Shown piece after piece: positions 23,075-37,200 of a stretch of DNA of 64,000 bases. Numbering within the stretch: the stretch's first letter is position 1; each line of letters starts with the position of its first letter. Where the stretch lies: the NCBI RefSeq assembly GCF_029227915.1, contig NC_079880.1, forward strand, positions 3,226,001 through 3,290,000, in the 5' to 3' direction. The position numbers and the translations under genes are program-made. Origin of the DNA: Hydractinia symbiolongicarpus. Taxonomy: Eukaryota > Cnidaria > Hydrozoa > Anthoathecata > Hydractiniidae. The notes under the pieces were generated by a model. That model made no database searches, was not told where the DNA came from, and saw only the letters and a program-made list of their open reading frames with translations.

Positions 23075-26000
23075 GGCGATTAAACTTCTTTTATTCAGCG
23101 TCTCATCAAAAATGAAAACATTTTTAAAAACTACAAGTCTCATGGGCTTTAGTGGTGAAAAAATAATTTGAAAAATCGTTCTGGAAATGGGTTTACTCAC
23201 AGGGTACTTTCTTTGTATACATTTGACTATACGTGCCAAGCCCGGGATTTACGGGAAATCGCGGGTTTTCGTTTGCCGGCGATTAAACTTCTTTTATTCA
23301 GCGTCTCATCAAAAATGAAAACATTTTTGATAACTACAAGTCTCATGCGTTTTAGTGGTGAAAATATAATTTAAAAAATCATTCGGGAAATGAGTTTACT
23401 CCCTGGGTACCTTCTTTGTATACTTTTGACTATACGGGCCAAGCCGGGATTTACGGGAAATCGCGGGTTTTCGTTTGCCGGCGATTAAACTTCTTTTATT
23501 CAGCGTCTCATCAAAAAAGAAAACATTTTTGAAAACTACAAGTCTCATGCGTTTTAGTGGTGAAAAAAAAAATTTAAAAAATTGTTCGGGAAATGAGTTT
23601 ACTCCCTGGGTTCTTTCTTTGTATACATTCGACTATGCGGGCCAAGCCCCGGATTTACGGGAGAACGCCGGATTTCGTTTGCCGGCGATTAAACCTCTTT
23701 CATTAAGCGTGTCATCAAAAATGAAAACATTTTTCACAACTACTAGTCTCATGCGTTTTAGTGGTGAAAAAATAATTTAAAAAATCGTTCGGGAAATGAG
23801 TTTACTCCCTGGGTACTTTCTTTGTATACTTTTGACTATACGGGCCGAGTCCGGGATTTACGGGAAATCGCGGATTTTCGTTTGCCGGCGATTAAACTGC
23901 TTTTATTCAGCGTCTCATCAAAAATGAAAACATTTTTGAAAACTACAAGTCTCAGCGTTTTAGTGGTGAAAAAATAATTTAAAAAATCGTTCGGGAAATG
24001 AGTTTACTCCCTGGGTACTTTCTTTGTATACTTTTGACTATACGGGCCAAGCCGGGATTTACGGGAAATCGCGGGTTTTCGTTTGCCGGCGATTAAACTT
24101 CTTTTATTCAGCGTCTCATCAAAAATGAAAACATTTTTGAAAACTACAAGTCTCATGCGTTTTAGTGGTGAAAAAATAATTTAAAAAATCCTTCGGGAAA
24201 TGAGTTTACTCCTTGGGTACTTTCTTTGTATACTTTTGACTATATCAGCCAAGCCGGGATTTACGGGAAATCGCGGGTTTTCGTTTGCCGGCGATTAAAC
24301 TTCTTTTATTCAGCGTCTCATCAAAAATGAAAACATTTTTGAAAACTACAAGTCTCATGCGTTTTAGTGGTGAAAAAATAATTTAAAAAATCGTTCGGGA
24401 AATGAGTTTACTCCCTGGGTACTTTCTTTGTATACATTCGACTATACGGGCCAAGCCCCGGATTTACGGGAAAACGCGGGATTTCGTTTGCCGGCGATTA
24501 AACCTCTTTCATTAAGAGTCTCATCAAAAATGAAAACATTTTTAAAAACTACAAGTCTCATGCGTTTTAGTGGTGAAAAAAAAATTTAAAAAATTGTTCG
24601 GGAAATGAGTTTACTCCCTGGGTACTTTCTTTGTATACATTCGACTATGCGGGCCAAGCCCTGGATTTACGGGAAAACGCCGGATTTCGTTTGCCGGCGA
24701 TTAAACCTCTTTCATTAAGCGTCTCATCAAAAATGAAAGCATTTTTGACAACTACAAGTCTCATGCGTTTTAGTGGTGAAAAAATAATTTAAAAAATCGT
24801 TCGGGAAATGAGTTTACTCCCTGGGTACTTTCTTTGTATACTTTTGACTATACGGGCCGAGTCCGGGATTTACGGGAAATCGCGGATTTTTGTTTGCCGG
24901 CGATTAAACTTCTTTTATTCAGCGTCTCATCAAAAATGAAAACATTTTTAAAAACTACAAGTCTCATGGGCTTTAGTGGTGAAAAAATAATTTGAAAAAT
25001 CGTTCTGGAAATGGGTTTACTCACAGGGTACTTTCTTTGTATACATTTGACTATACGTGCCAAGCCCGGGATTTACGGGAAATCGCGGGTTTTCGTTTGC
25101 CGGCGATTAAACTTCTTTTATTCAGCGTCTCATCAAAAATGAAAACATTTTTGATAACTACAAGTCTCATGCGTTTTAGTGGTGAAAATATAATTTAAAA
25201 AATCATTCGGGAAATGAGTTTACTCCCTGGGTACCTTCTTTGTATACTTTTGACTATACGGGCCAAGCCGGGATTTACGGGAAATCGCGGGTTTTCGTTT
25301 GCCGGCGATTAAACTTCTTTTATTCAGCGTCTCATCAAAAAAGAAAACATTTTTGAAAACTACAAGTCTCATGCGTTTTAGTGGTGAAAAAAAAAATTTA
25401 AAAAATTGTTCGGGAAATGAGTTTACTCCCTGGGTTCTTTCTTTGTATACATTCGACTATGCGGGCCAAGCCCCGGATTTACGGGAGAACGCCGGATTTC
25501 GTTTGCCGGCGATTAAACCTCTTTCATTAAGCGTGTCATCAAAAATGAAAACATTTTTCACAACTACTAGTCTCATGCGTTTTAGTGGTGAAAAAATAAT
25601 TTAAAAAATCGTTCGGGAAATGAGTTTACTCCCTGGGTACTTTCTTTGTATACTTTTGACTATACGGGCCGAGTCCGGGATTTACGGGAAATCGCGGATT
25701 TTCGTTTGCCGGCGATTAAACTGCTTTTATTCAGCGTCTCATCAAAAATGAAAACATTTTTGAAAACTACAAGTCTCAGCGTTTTAGTGGTGAAAAAATA
25801 ATTTAAAAAATCGTTCGGGAAATGAGTTTACTCCCTGGGTACTTTCTTTGTATACTTTTGACTATACGGGCCAAGCCGGGATTTACGGGAAATCGCGGGT
25901 TTTCGTTTGCCGGCGATTAAACTTCTTTTATTCAGCGTCTCATCAAAAATGAAAACATTTTTGAAAACTACAAGTCTCATGCGTTTTAGTGGTGAAAAAA

Positions 26001-26722
26001 TAATTTAAAAAATCCTTCGGGAAATGAGTTTACTCCTTGGGTACTTTCTTTGTATACTTTTGACTATATCAGCCAAGCCGGGATTTACGGGAAATCGCGG
26101 GTTTTCGTTTGCCGGCGATTAAACTTCTTTTATTCAGCGTCTCATCAAAAATGAAAACATTTTTGAAAACTACAAGTCTCATGCGTTTTAGTGGTGAAAA
26201 AATAATTTAAAAAATCGTTCGGGAAATGAGTTTACTCCCTGGGTACTTTCTTTGTATACATTCGACTATACGGGCCAAGCCCCGGATTTACGGGAAAACG
26301 CGGGATTTCGTTTGCCGGCGATTAAACCTCTTTCATTAAGAGTCTCATCAAAAATGAAAACATTTTTAAAAACTACAAGTCTCATGCGTTTTAGTGGTGA
26401 AAAAAAAATTTAAAAAATTGTTCGGGAAATGAGTTTACTCCCTGGGTACTTTCTTTGTATACATTCGACTATGCGGGCCAAGCCCTGGATTTACGGGAAA
26501 ACGCCGGATTTCGTTTGCCGGCGATTAAACCTCTTTCATTAAGCGTCTCATCAAAAATGAAAGCATTTTTGACAACTACAAGTCTCATGCGTTTTAGTGG
26601 TGAAAAAATAATTTAAAAAATCGTTCGGGAAATGAGTTTACTCCCTGGGTACTTTCTTTGTATACTTTTGACTATACGGGCCGAGTCCGGGATTTACGGG
26701 AAATCGCGGATTTTTGTTTGCC
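23075..26722 (+). repeat. HOR: two tandem copies of an 1824-bp 9-mer
   Basis: GTACCTTC at 23407 and 25231 and ACTACTAG at 23739 and 25563 repeat at exactly 1824 bp. Both are rare point variants, so their co-occurrence marks a recent tandem copy. The related copy starting near 28948 lacks both variants, so they arose before this duplication but after separation from the 29-kb copy, or were lost there by conversion. Confidence 0.87.
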
Positions 26723-29700
26723 GGCGATTAAACTGCTTTTATTCAGCGTCTCATCAAAAATGAAAACATTTTTGAAAACTACAAGTCTCAGCGTTTTAGT
26801 GGTGAAAAAATAATTTAAAAAATCGTTCGGAAAATGAGTTTACTCCCTGGGTACTTTCTTTGTATACTTTTGACTATACGGGCCAAGCCGGGATTTACGG
26901 GAAATCGCGGGTTTTCGTTTGCCAGCGATTAAACTTCTTTTATTCAGCGTCTCATCAAAAATGAAAACATTTTTGAAAACTACAAGTCTCATGCGTTTTA
27001 GTGGTGAAAAAAAAATTTAAAAAATCCTTTGGGAAATGAGTTTACTCCTTGGGTATTTTCTTTGTATACTTTTGACTATACCAGCCAAGCCGGGATTTAC
27101 GGGAAATCGCGGGTTTTCGTTTGCCGGCGATTAAACTTCTTTTATTCAGCGTCTCATCAAAAATGAAAACATTTTTGAAAACTACAAGTCTCATGCGTTT
27201 TAGTGGTGAAAAAAAAATTTAAAAAATCGTTCCTGAAATGAGTTTACTCCCTGGGTACTTTCTTTGTATACATTCGACTATACGGGCCAAGCCCCGGATT
27301 TACGGGAAAACGCGGGATTTCGTTTGCCGGCGATTAAACCTCTTTCATTAAGAGTCTCATCAAAAATGAAAACATTTTTGAAAACTACAAGTCTCATGCG
27401 TTTTAGTGGTGAAAAAAAAATTTAAAAAATTGTTCGGGAAATGAGTTTACTCCCTGGGTACTTTCTTTGTATACATTCGACTATGCGGGCCAAGCCCCGG
27501 ATTTACGGGAAAACGCCGGATTTCGTTTGCCAGCGATTAAACCTCTTTCAATAAGCGTCTCATCAAAAATGAAAACATTTTTGACAACTACAAGTCTCAT
27601 GCGTTTTAGTGGTGAAAAAATAATTTAAAAAATCGTTCGGGAAATGAGTTTACTCCCTGGGTACTTTCTTTGTATACTTTTGACTATACGGGCCGAGTCC
27701 GGGATTTACGGGAAATCGCGGATTTTTGTTTGCCGGCGATTAAACTGCTTTTATTCAGCGTCTCATCAAAAATGAAAACATTTTTGAAAACTACAAGTCT
27801 CAGCGTTTTAGTGGTGAAAAAATAATTTAAAAAATCGTTCGGGAAATGAGTTTACTCCCTGGGTACTTTCTTTGTATACTTTTGACTATACGGGCCAAGC
27901 CGGGATTTACGGGAAATCGCGGGTTTTCGTTTGCCGGCGATTAAACTTCTTTTATTCAGCGTCTCATCAAAAATGAAAACATTTTTGAAAACTACAAGTC
28001 TCATGCGTTTTAGTGGTGAAAAAATAATTTAAAAAATCCTTCGGGAAATGAGTTTACTCCCTGGGTACTTTCTTTGTATACTTTTGACTATACCGGCCAA
28101 GCCGGGATTTACGGGAAATCGCGGGTTTTCGTTTGCCGGCGATTAAACTTCTTTTATTCAGCGTCTCATCAAAATTGAAAACATTTTTGAAAACTACAAG
28201 TCTCATGCGTTTTAGTGGTGAAAAAGTAATTTAAAAAATCGTTCGGGAAATGAGTTTACTCCCTGGGTACTTTCTTTGTATGCATTCGACTATACGGGCC
28301 AAGCCCCGGATTTACGGGAAAACGCGGGATTTCGTTTGCCGGCGATTAAACCTCTTCCATTAAGAGTCTTATCAAAAATGAAAACATTTTTGACAACTAC
28401 AAGTCTCATGCGTTTTAGTGGTGAAAAAATAATTTAAAAAATCGTTCGGAAAATGAGTTTACTCCCTGGGTACTTTCTTTGTATACTTTTGACTATGCGG
28501 GCCGAGTCCGGGATTTACGGGAAATCGCGGATTTTCGTTTGCCGGCGATTAAACTGCTTTTATTCAGCGTCTCATCAAAAATGAAAACATTTTTGAAAAC
28601 TACAAGTCTCATGCGTTTTAGTGGTGAAAAAACAATTTAAAAAATCGTTCGGGAAATGAGTTTACTCCCTGGGTACTTTCTTTGTATACTTTTGACTATA
28701 CGGGCCGAGCCGGGATTTACGGGAAATCGCGGGTTTTCGTTTGCCGGCGATTAAACTTCTTTTATTGAGCGTCTCATCAAAAATGAAAACATTTTTGAAA
28801 ACTACAAGTCTCATGCGTTTTAGTGGTGAAAAAATAATTTAAAAAATCGATCTGGAAATGAGTTTACTCCCTGGGTACTTTCTTTGTATACTTTTGACTA
28901 TACGGGCCAAGCCGGGATTTACGGGAAATCGCGGGTTTTCGTTTGCCGGCGATTAAACTTCTTTTATTCAGCGTCTCATCAAAAATGAAAACATTTTTAA
29001 AAACTACAAGTCTCATGGGCTTTAGTGGTGAAAAAATAATTTGAAAAATCGTTCTGGAAATGGGTTTACTCACAGGGTACTTTCTTTGTATACATTTGAC
29101 TATACGTGCCAAGCCCGGGATTTACGGGAAATCGCGGGTTTTCGTTTGCCGGCGATTAAACTTCTTTTATTCAGCGTCTCATCAAAAATGAAAACATTTT
29201 TGATAACTACAAGTCTCATGCGTTTTAGTGGTGAAAATATAATTTAAAAAATCATTCGGGAAATGAGTTTACTCCCTGGGTACTTTCTTTGTATACTTTT
29301 GACTATACGGGCCAAGCCGGGATTTACGGGAAATCGCGGGTTTTCGTTTGCCGGCGATTAAACTTCTTTTATTCAGCGTCTCATCAAAAAAGAAAACATT
29401 TTTGAAAACTACAAGTCTCATGCGTTTTAGTGGTGAAAAAAAAAATTTAAAAAATTGTTCGGGAAATGAGTTTACTCCCTGGGTTCTTTCTTTGTATACA
29501 TTCGACTATGCGGGCCAAGCCCCGGATTTACGGGAGAACGCCGGATTTCGTTTGCCGGCGATTAAACCTCTTTCATTAAGCGTGTCATCAAAAATGAAAA
29601 CATTTTTCACAACTACAAGTCTCATGCGTTTTAGTGGTGAAAAAATAATTTAAAAAATCGTTCGGGAAATGAGTTTACTCCCTGGGTACTTTCTTTGTAT

Positions 29701-32263
29701 ACTTTTGACTATACGGGCCGAGTCCGGGATTTACGGGAAATCGCGGATTTTCGTTTGCCGGCGATTAAACTGCTTTTATTCAGCGTCTCATCAAAAATGA
29801 AAACATTTTTGAAAACTACAAGTCTCAGCGTTTTAGTGGTGAAAAAATAATTTAAAAAATCGTTCGGGAAATGAGTTTACTCCCTGGGTACTTTCTTTGT
29901 ATACTTTTGACTATACGGGCCAAGCCGGGATTTACGGGAAATCGCGGGTTTTCGTTTGCCGGCGATTAAACTTCTTTTATTCAGCGTCTCATCAAAAATG
30001 AAAACATTTTTGAAAACTACAAGTCTCATGCGTTTTAGTGGTGAAAAAATAATTTAAAAAATCCTTCGGGAAATGAGTTTACTCCTTGGGTACTTTCTTT
30101 GTATACTTTTGACTATATCAGCCAAGCCGGGATTTACGGGAAATCGCGGGTTTTCGTTTGCCGGCGATTAAACTTCTTTTATTCAGCGTCTCATCAAAAA
30201 TGAAAACATTTTTGAAAACTACAAGTCTCATGCGTTTTAGTGGTGAAAAAATAATTTAAAAAATCGTTCGGGAAATGAGTTTACTCCCTGGGTACTTTCT
30301 TTGTATACATTCGACTATACGGGCCAAGCCCCGAATTTACGGGAAAACGCGGGATTTCGTTTGCCGGCGATTAAACCTCTTTCATTAAGAGTCTCATCAA
30401 AAATGAAAACATTTTTAAAAACTACAAGTCTCATGCGTTTTAGTGGTGAAAAAAAAATTTAAAAAATTGTTCGGGAAATGAGTTTACTCCCTGGGTACTT
30501 TCTTTGTATACATTCGACTATGCGGGCCAAGCCCTGGATTTACGGGAAAACGCCGGATTTCGTTTGCCGGCGATTAAACCTCTTTCATTAAGCGTCTCAT
30601 CAAAAATGAAAGCATTTTTGACAACTACAAGTCTCATGCGTTTTAGTGGTGAAAAAATAATTTAAAAAATCGTTCGGGAAATGAGTTTACTCCCTGGGTA
30701 CTTTCTTTGTATACTTTTGACTATACGGGCCGAGTCCGGGATTTACGGGAAATCGCGGATTTTTGTTTGCCGGCGATTAAACTGCTTTTATTCAGCGTCT
30801 CATCAAAAATGAAAACATTTTTGAAAACTACAAGTCTCAGCGTTTTAGTGGTGAAAAAATAATTTAAAAAATCGTTCGGAAAATGAGTTTACTCCCTGGG
30901 TACTTTCTTTGTATACTTTTGACTATACGGGCCAAGCCGGGATTTACGGGAAATCGCGGGTTTTCGTTTGCCGGCGATTAAACTTCTTTTATTCAGCGTC
31001 TCATCAAAAATGAAAACATTTTTGAAAACTACAAGTCTCATGCGTTTTAGTGGTGAAAAAATAATTTAAAAAATCCTTCGGGAAATGAGTTTACTCCTTG
31101 GGTACTTTCTTTGTATACTTTTGACTATACCAGCCAAGCCGGGATTTACGGGAAATCGCGGGTTTTCGTTTGCCGGCGATTAAACTTCTTTTATTCAGCG
31201 TCTCATCAAAAATGAAAACATTTTTGAAAACTACAAGTCTCATGCGTTTTAGTGGTGAAAAAAAAATTTAAAAAATCGTTCCTGAAATGAGTTTACTCCC
31301 TGGGTACTTTCTTTGTATACATTCGACTATACGGGCCAAGCCCCGGATTTACGGGAAAACGCGGGATTTCGTTTGCCGGCGATTAAACCTCTTTCATTAA
31401 GAGTCTCATCAAAAATGAAAACATTTTTGAAAACTACAAGTCTCATGCGTTTTAGTGGTGAAAAAAAAATTTAAAAAATTGTTCGGGAAATGAGTTTACT
31501 CCCTGGGTACTTTCTTTGTATACATTCGACTATGCGGGCCAAGCCCCGGATTTACGGGAAAACGCCGGATTTCGTTTGCCAGCGATTAAACCTCTTTCAA
31601 TAAGCGTCTCATCAAAAATGAAAACATTTTTGACAACTACAAGTCTCATGCGTTTTAGTGGTGAAAAAATAATTTAAAAAATCGTTCGGGAAATGAGTTT
31701 ACTCCCTGGGTACTTTCTTTGTATACTTTTGACTATACGGGCCGAGTCCGGGATTTACGGGAAATCGCGGATTTTTGTTTGCCGGCGATTAAACTGCTTT
31801 TATTCAGCGTCTCATCAAAAATGAAAACATTTTTGAAAACTACAAGTCTCAGCGTTTTAGTGGTGAAAAAATAATTTAAAAAATCGTTCGGGAAATGAGT
31901 TTACTCCCTGGGTACTTTCTTTGTATACTTTTGACTATACGGGCCAAGCCGGGATTTACGGGAAATCGCGGGTTTTCGTTTGCCGGCGATTAAACTTCTT
32001 TTATTCAGCGTCTCATCAAAAATGAAAACATTTTTGAAAACTACAAGTCTCATGCGTTTTAGTGGTGAAAAAATAATTTAAAAAATCCTTCGGGAAATGA
32101 GTTTACTCCCTGGGTACTTTCTTTGTATACTTTTGACTATACCGGCCAAGCCGGGATTTACGGGAAATCGCGGGTTTTCGTTTGCCGGCGATTAAACTTC
32201 TTTTATTCAGCGTCTCATCAAAATTGAAAACATTTTTGAAAACTACAAGTCTCATGCGTTTTA
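24899..32263 (+). repeat. Two copies of a 4049-bp (20-monomer) block, ~3.3 kb aligned
   Basis: The stretch 24899-28214 aligns with 28948-32263 at an offset of 4049 bp. Matching markers include the GGAAATGGG unit (25007 and 29056), the GGGTTCTTTC monomer, and TCTCAGCG at 25774/29823, 26786/30835 and 27798/31847. Internally this gives a 1012-bp 5-mer period. I saw fewer than about ten differences over 3.3 kb, for example CCCGGATTTA versus CCGAATTTA and a CCTTTGGG variant near 27020. Confidence 0.84.
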
Positions 32264-33954
32264 GTGGTGAAAAAAAAAATTTAAAAAATCGTTCGGGAAA
32301 TGAGTTTACTCCCTGGGTACTTTCTTTGTATACATTCGACTATACGGGCCAAGCCCCGGATTTACGGGAAAACGCGGGATTTCGTTTGCCGGCGATTAAA
32401 CCTCTTTCATTAGGAGTCTCATCAAAAATGAAAACATTTTTGACAACTACAAGTCTCATGCGTTTTAGTGGTGAAAAAATAATTTAAAAAATCGTTCGGG
32501 AAATGAGTTTACTCCCTGGGTACTTTCTTTGTATACTTTTGACTATACGGGCCGAGTCCGGGATTTACGGGAAATCGCGGATTTTTGTTTGCCGGCGATT
32601 AAACTGCTTTTATTCAGCGTCTCATCAAAAATGAAAACATTTTTGAAAACTACAAGTCTCAGCGTTCTAGTGGTGAAAAAATAATTTAAAAAATCGTTCG
32701 GAAAATGAGTTTACTCCCTGGGTACTTTCTTTGTATACTTTTGACTATACGGGCCAAGCCGGGATTTACGGGAAATCGCGGGTTTTCGTTTGCCGGCGAT
32801 TAAACTTCTTTTATTCAGCGTCTCATCAAAAAAGAAAACATTTTTGAAAACTACAAGTCTCATGCGTTTTAGTGGTGAAAAAATAAATTAAAAAATCCTT
32901 CGGGAAATGAGTTTACTCCTTGGTTACTTTCTTTGTATACTTTTGACTATACCAGCCAAGCCGGGATTTACGGGAAATCGCGGGTTTTCGTTTGCCGGCG
33001 ATTAAACTTCTTTTATTCAGCGTCTCATCAAAAATGAAAACATTTTTGAAAACTACAAGTCTCATGCGTTTTAGTGGTGAAAAAAAAATTTAAAAAATCG
33101 TTCCTGAAATGAGTTTACTCCCTGGGTACTTTCTTTGTATACATTCGACTATACGGGCCAAGCCCCGGGTTTACGGGAAAACGCGGGATTTCGTTTGCCG
33201 GCGATTAAACCTCTTTCATTAAGAGTCTCATCAAACATGAAAACATTTTTGACAACTACAAGTCTCATGCGTTTTAGTGGTGAAAAAATAATTTAAAAAA
33301 TCGTTTGGGAAATGAGTTTACTCCCTGGGTACTTTCTTTGTATACTTTTGACTATACGGGCCGAGTCCGGGATTTACGGGAAATCGCGGATTTTTGTTTG
33401 CCGGCGATTAAACTGCTTTTATTCAGCGTCTCATCAAAAATGAAAACATTTTTGAAAACTACAAGTCTCAGCGTTTTAGTGGTGAAAAAATAATTTAAAA
33501 AATCGTTCGGGAAATGAGTTTACTCCCTGGGTACTTTCTTTGTATACTTTTGACTATACGGGCCAAGCCGGGATTTACGGGAAATCGCGGGTTTTCGTTT
33601 GCCGGCGATTAAACTTCTTTTATTCAGCGTCTCATCAAAAATGAAAACATTTTTGAAAACTACAAGTCTCATGCGTTTTAGTGGTGAAAAAATAATTTAA
33701 AAAATCGTTCGGGAATTGAGTTTACTCCCTGGGTACTTTCTTTGTATACTTTTGACTATACGGCCGAGTCCGGGATTTACGGGAAATCGCGGATTTTCGT
33801 TTGCCGGCGATTAAACTGTTTTTATTCAGCGTCTCATCAAAAATGAAAACATTTTTAAAAACTACAAGTCTTATGCGTTTTAGTTGTGAAAAAATAATTT
33901 AAAAAATCGTTCGGGAAATGAGTTTACTCCCTGGGTACTTTCTTTGTATACTTT
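32264..33954 (+). repeat. Satellite segment with TCTCAGCG 4-mer spacing
   Basis: TCTCAGCG continues at 32657 and 33466 after 31847, so the spacing shortens from 1012 to about 810 bp (5-mer to 4-mer). One copy carries a private TCTAGTGG change (near 32667), and one A tract reads TAAATTAAAA (near 32884). The segment grades into the CCGCCGATT block at 33955. No gene or mobile element is present. Confidence 0.75.
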
Positions 33955-34239
33955 TGACTATAGGGGCCAAGCCCGGAATTTACGGGAAATCGCGGGTTTT
34001 TGTTTTCCGCCGATTAAACCTCTTTCATTAAGCGTCTCATCAAAAATGAAAGCATTTTTGACAACTACAAGTCTCATGCGTTTTAGTGGTGAAAAAATAA
34101 TTTAAAAAATCGTTCGGAAAATGAGTTTACTCCCTGGGTACTTTCTTTGTATACTTTTGACTATGCGGGCCGAGTCCGGGATTTACGGGAAATCGCGGAT
34201 TTTCGTTTGCCGGCGATTAAACTGCTTTTATTCAGCGTC

Positions 34240-37200
34240 TCATCAAAAATGAAAACATTTTTGAAAACTACAAGTCTCATGCGTTTTAGTGGTGAAAAAA
34301 CAATTTAAAAAATCGTTCAGGAAATGAGTTTACTCCCTGGGTACTTTCTTTGTATACTTTTGACTATACGGGCCAAGCCGGGATTTACGGGAAATCGCGG
34401 GTTTTCGTTTGCCGGCGATTAAACTTCTTTTATTAAGCGTCTCATCAAAAATGAAAACATTTTTGAAAACTACAAGTCTCATGCGTTTTAGTGGTGAAAA
34501 AATAATTTAAAAAATCGATCTGGAAATGAGTTTACTCCCTGGGTACTTTCTTTGTATACTTTTGACTATACGGGTCAAGCCGGGATTTACGGGAAATCGC
34601 GGGTTTTCCTTTGCCGGCGATTAAACTTCTTTTATTAAGCGTGTCATCAAAAATGAAAACATTTTTGAAAACTACAAGTCTCATGCGTTTTAGTGGTGAA
34701 AAAATAATTTAAAAAATCGATCTGGAAATGAGTTTACTCCCTGGGTACTTTCTTTGTATACTTTTGACTATACGGGCCAAGCCGGGATTTACGGGAAATC
34801 GCGGGTTTTCGTTTGCCGGCGATTAAACTTCTTTTATTCAGCGTCTCATCAAAAATGAAAACATTTTTAAAAACTACAAGTCTCATGGGCTTTAGTGGTG
34901 AAAAAATAATTTAAAAAATCGTTCTGGAAATGGGTTTACTCACAGGGTACTTTCTTTGTATACATTTGACTATACGTGCCAAGCCCGGGATTTACGGGAA
35001 ATCGCGGGTTTTCGTTTGCCGGCGATTAAACTTCTTTTATTCAGCGTCTCATCAAAAATGAAAACATTTTTGATAACTACAAGTGTCATGCGTTTTAGTG
35101 GTGAAAATATAATTTGAAAAATCATTCGGGAAATGAGTTTACTCCCTGGGTACTTTCTTTGTATACTTTTGACTATACGGGCCAAGCCGGGATTTACGGG
35201 AAATCGCGGGTTTTCGTTTGCCGGCGATTAAACTTCTTTTATTCAGCGTCTCATCAAAAATGAAAACATTTTTGAAAACTACAAGTCTCATGCGTTTTAG
35301 TGGTGAAAAAACAATTTAAAAAATCGTTCGCGAAATGAGTTTACTCCCTGGGTACTTTCTTTGTATACTTTTGACTATACGGGCCAAGCCGGGATTTACG
35401 GGAAATCGCGGGTTTTCGTTTGCCGGCGATTAAACTTCTTTTATTAAGCGTCTCATCAAAAATGAAAACATTTTTGAAAACTACAAGTTTCATGCGTTTT
35501 AGTGGTGAAAAAATAATTTAAAAAATCGATCTGGAAATGAGTTTACTCCCTGGGTACTTTCTTTGTATACTTTTGACTATACGGGCCAAGCTGGGATTTA
35601 CGGGAAATCGCGGGTTTTCGTTTGCCGGCGATTAAACTTCTTTTATTCAGCGTCTCATCAAAAATGAAAACATTTTTAAAAACTACAAGTCTCATGGGCT
35701 TTAGTGGTGAAAAAATAATTTAAAAAATCGTTCTGGAAATGGGTTTACTCACAGGGTACTTTCTTTGTATACATTTGACTATACGTGCCAAGCCCGGGAT
35801 TTACGGGAAATCGCGGGTTTTCGTTTGCCGGCGATTAAACTTCTTTTATTCAGCGTCTCATCAAAAATGAAAACATTTTTAAAACCTACAAGTCTTATGC
35901 GTTTTAGTGGTGAAAAAATAATTTAAAAAATCGTTCTGGTAATGAGTTTACTCACAGGGTACTTTCTTTGTATACATTCGACTATACGGACCAAGCCCGG
36001 GATTTACAGGAAATCGCGGGTTTTCGTTTTCCCGCGATTAAACCTCTTTGATTAAGCGTCTCATCAAAAATGAAAACATTTTTGAAAACTACAAGTCTCA
36101 TGCGTTTTAGTGGTGAAAAAACAATTTAAAAAATCGTTCAGGAAATGAGTTTACTCCCTGGGTACTTTCTTTGTATACTTTTGACTATACGGGCCAAGCC
36201 GGGATTTACGGGAAATCGCGGGTTTTCGTTTGCCGGCGATTAAACTTCTTTTATTAAGCGTCTCATCAAAAATGAAAACATTTTTGAAAACTACAAGTCT
36301 CATGCGTTTTAGTGGTGAAAAAATAATTTAAAAAATCGATCTGGAAATGAGTTTACTCCCTGGGTACTTTCTTTGTATACTTTTGACTATACGGGTCAAG
36401 CCGGGATTTACGGGAAATCGCGGGTTTTCCTTTGCCGGCGATTAAACTTCTTTTATTAAGCGTCTCATCAAAAATGAAAACATTTTTGAAAACTACAAGT
36501 CTCATGCGTTTTAGTGGTGAAAAAATAATTTAAAAAATCGATCTGGTAATGAGTTTACTCCCTGGGTACTTTCTTTGTATACTTTTGACTATACGGGCCA
36601 AGCCGGGATTTACGGGAAATCGCGGGTTTTCGTTTGCCGGCGATTAAACTTCTTTTATTCAGCGTCTCATCAAAAATGAAAACATTTTTAAAAACTACAA
36701 GTCTCATGGGCTTTAGTGGTGAAAAAATAATTTAAAAAATCGTTCTGGAAATGGGTTTACTCACAGGGTACTTTCTTTGTATACATTTGACTATACGTGC
36801 CAAGCCCGGGATTTACGGGAAATCGCGGGTTTTCGTTTGCCGGCGATTAAACTTCTTTTATTCAGCGTCTCATCAAGAATGAAAACATTTTTGATAACTA
36901 CAAGTCTCATGCGTTTTAGTGGTGAAAATATAATTTGAAAAATCATTCGGGAAATGAGTTTACTCCCTGGGTACTTTCTTTGTATACTTTTGACTATACG
37001 GGCCAAGCCGGGATTTACGGGAAATCGCGGGTTTTCGTTTGCCGGCGATTAAACTTCTTTTATTCAGCGTCTCATCAAAAATGAAAACATTTTTGAAAAC
37101 TAAAAGTCTCATGCGTTTTAGTGGTGAAAAAACAATTTAAAAAATCGTTCGGGAAATGAGTTTACTCCCTGGGTACTTTCTTTGTATACTTTTGACTATA

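Noticed and set aside
22991-23239. Frames of 71-82 codons antisense to the monomer (also at 28864 and 46481)
   Set aside because: They are antisense readings of the repeat. They recur because the blocks are duplicated, and I see no ribosome-binding or splice context.
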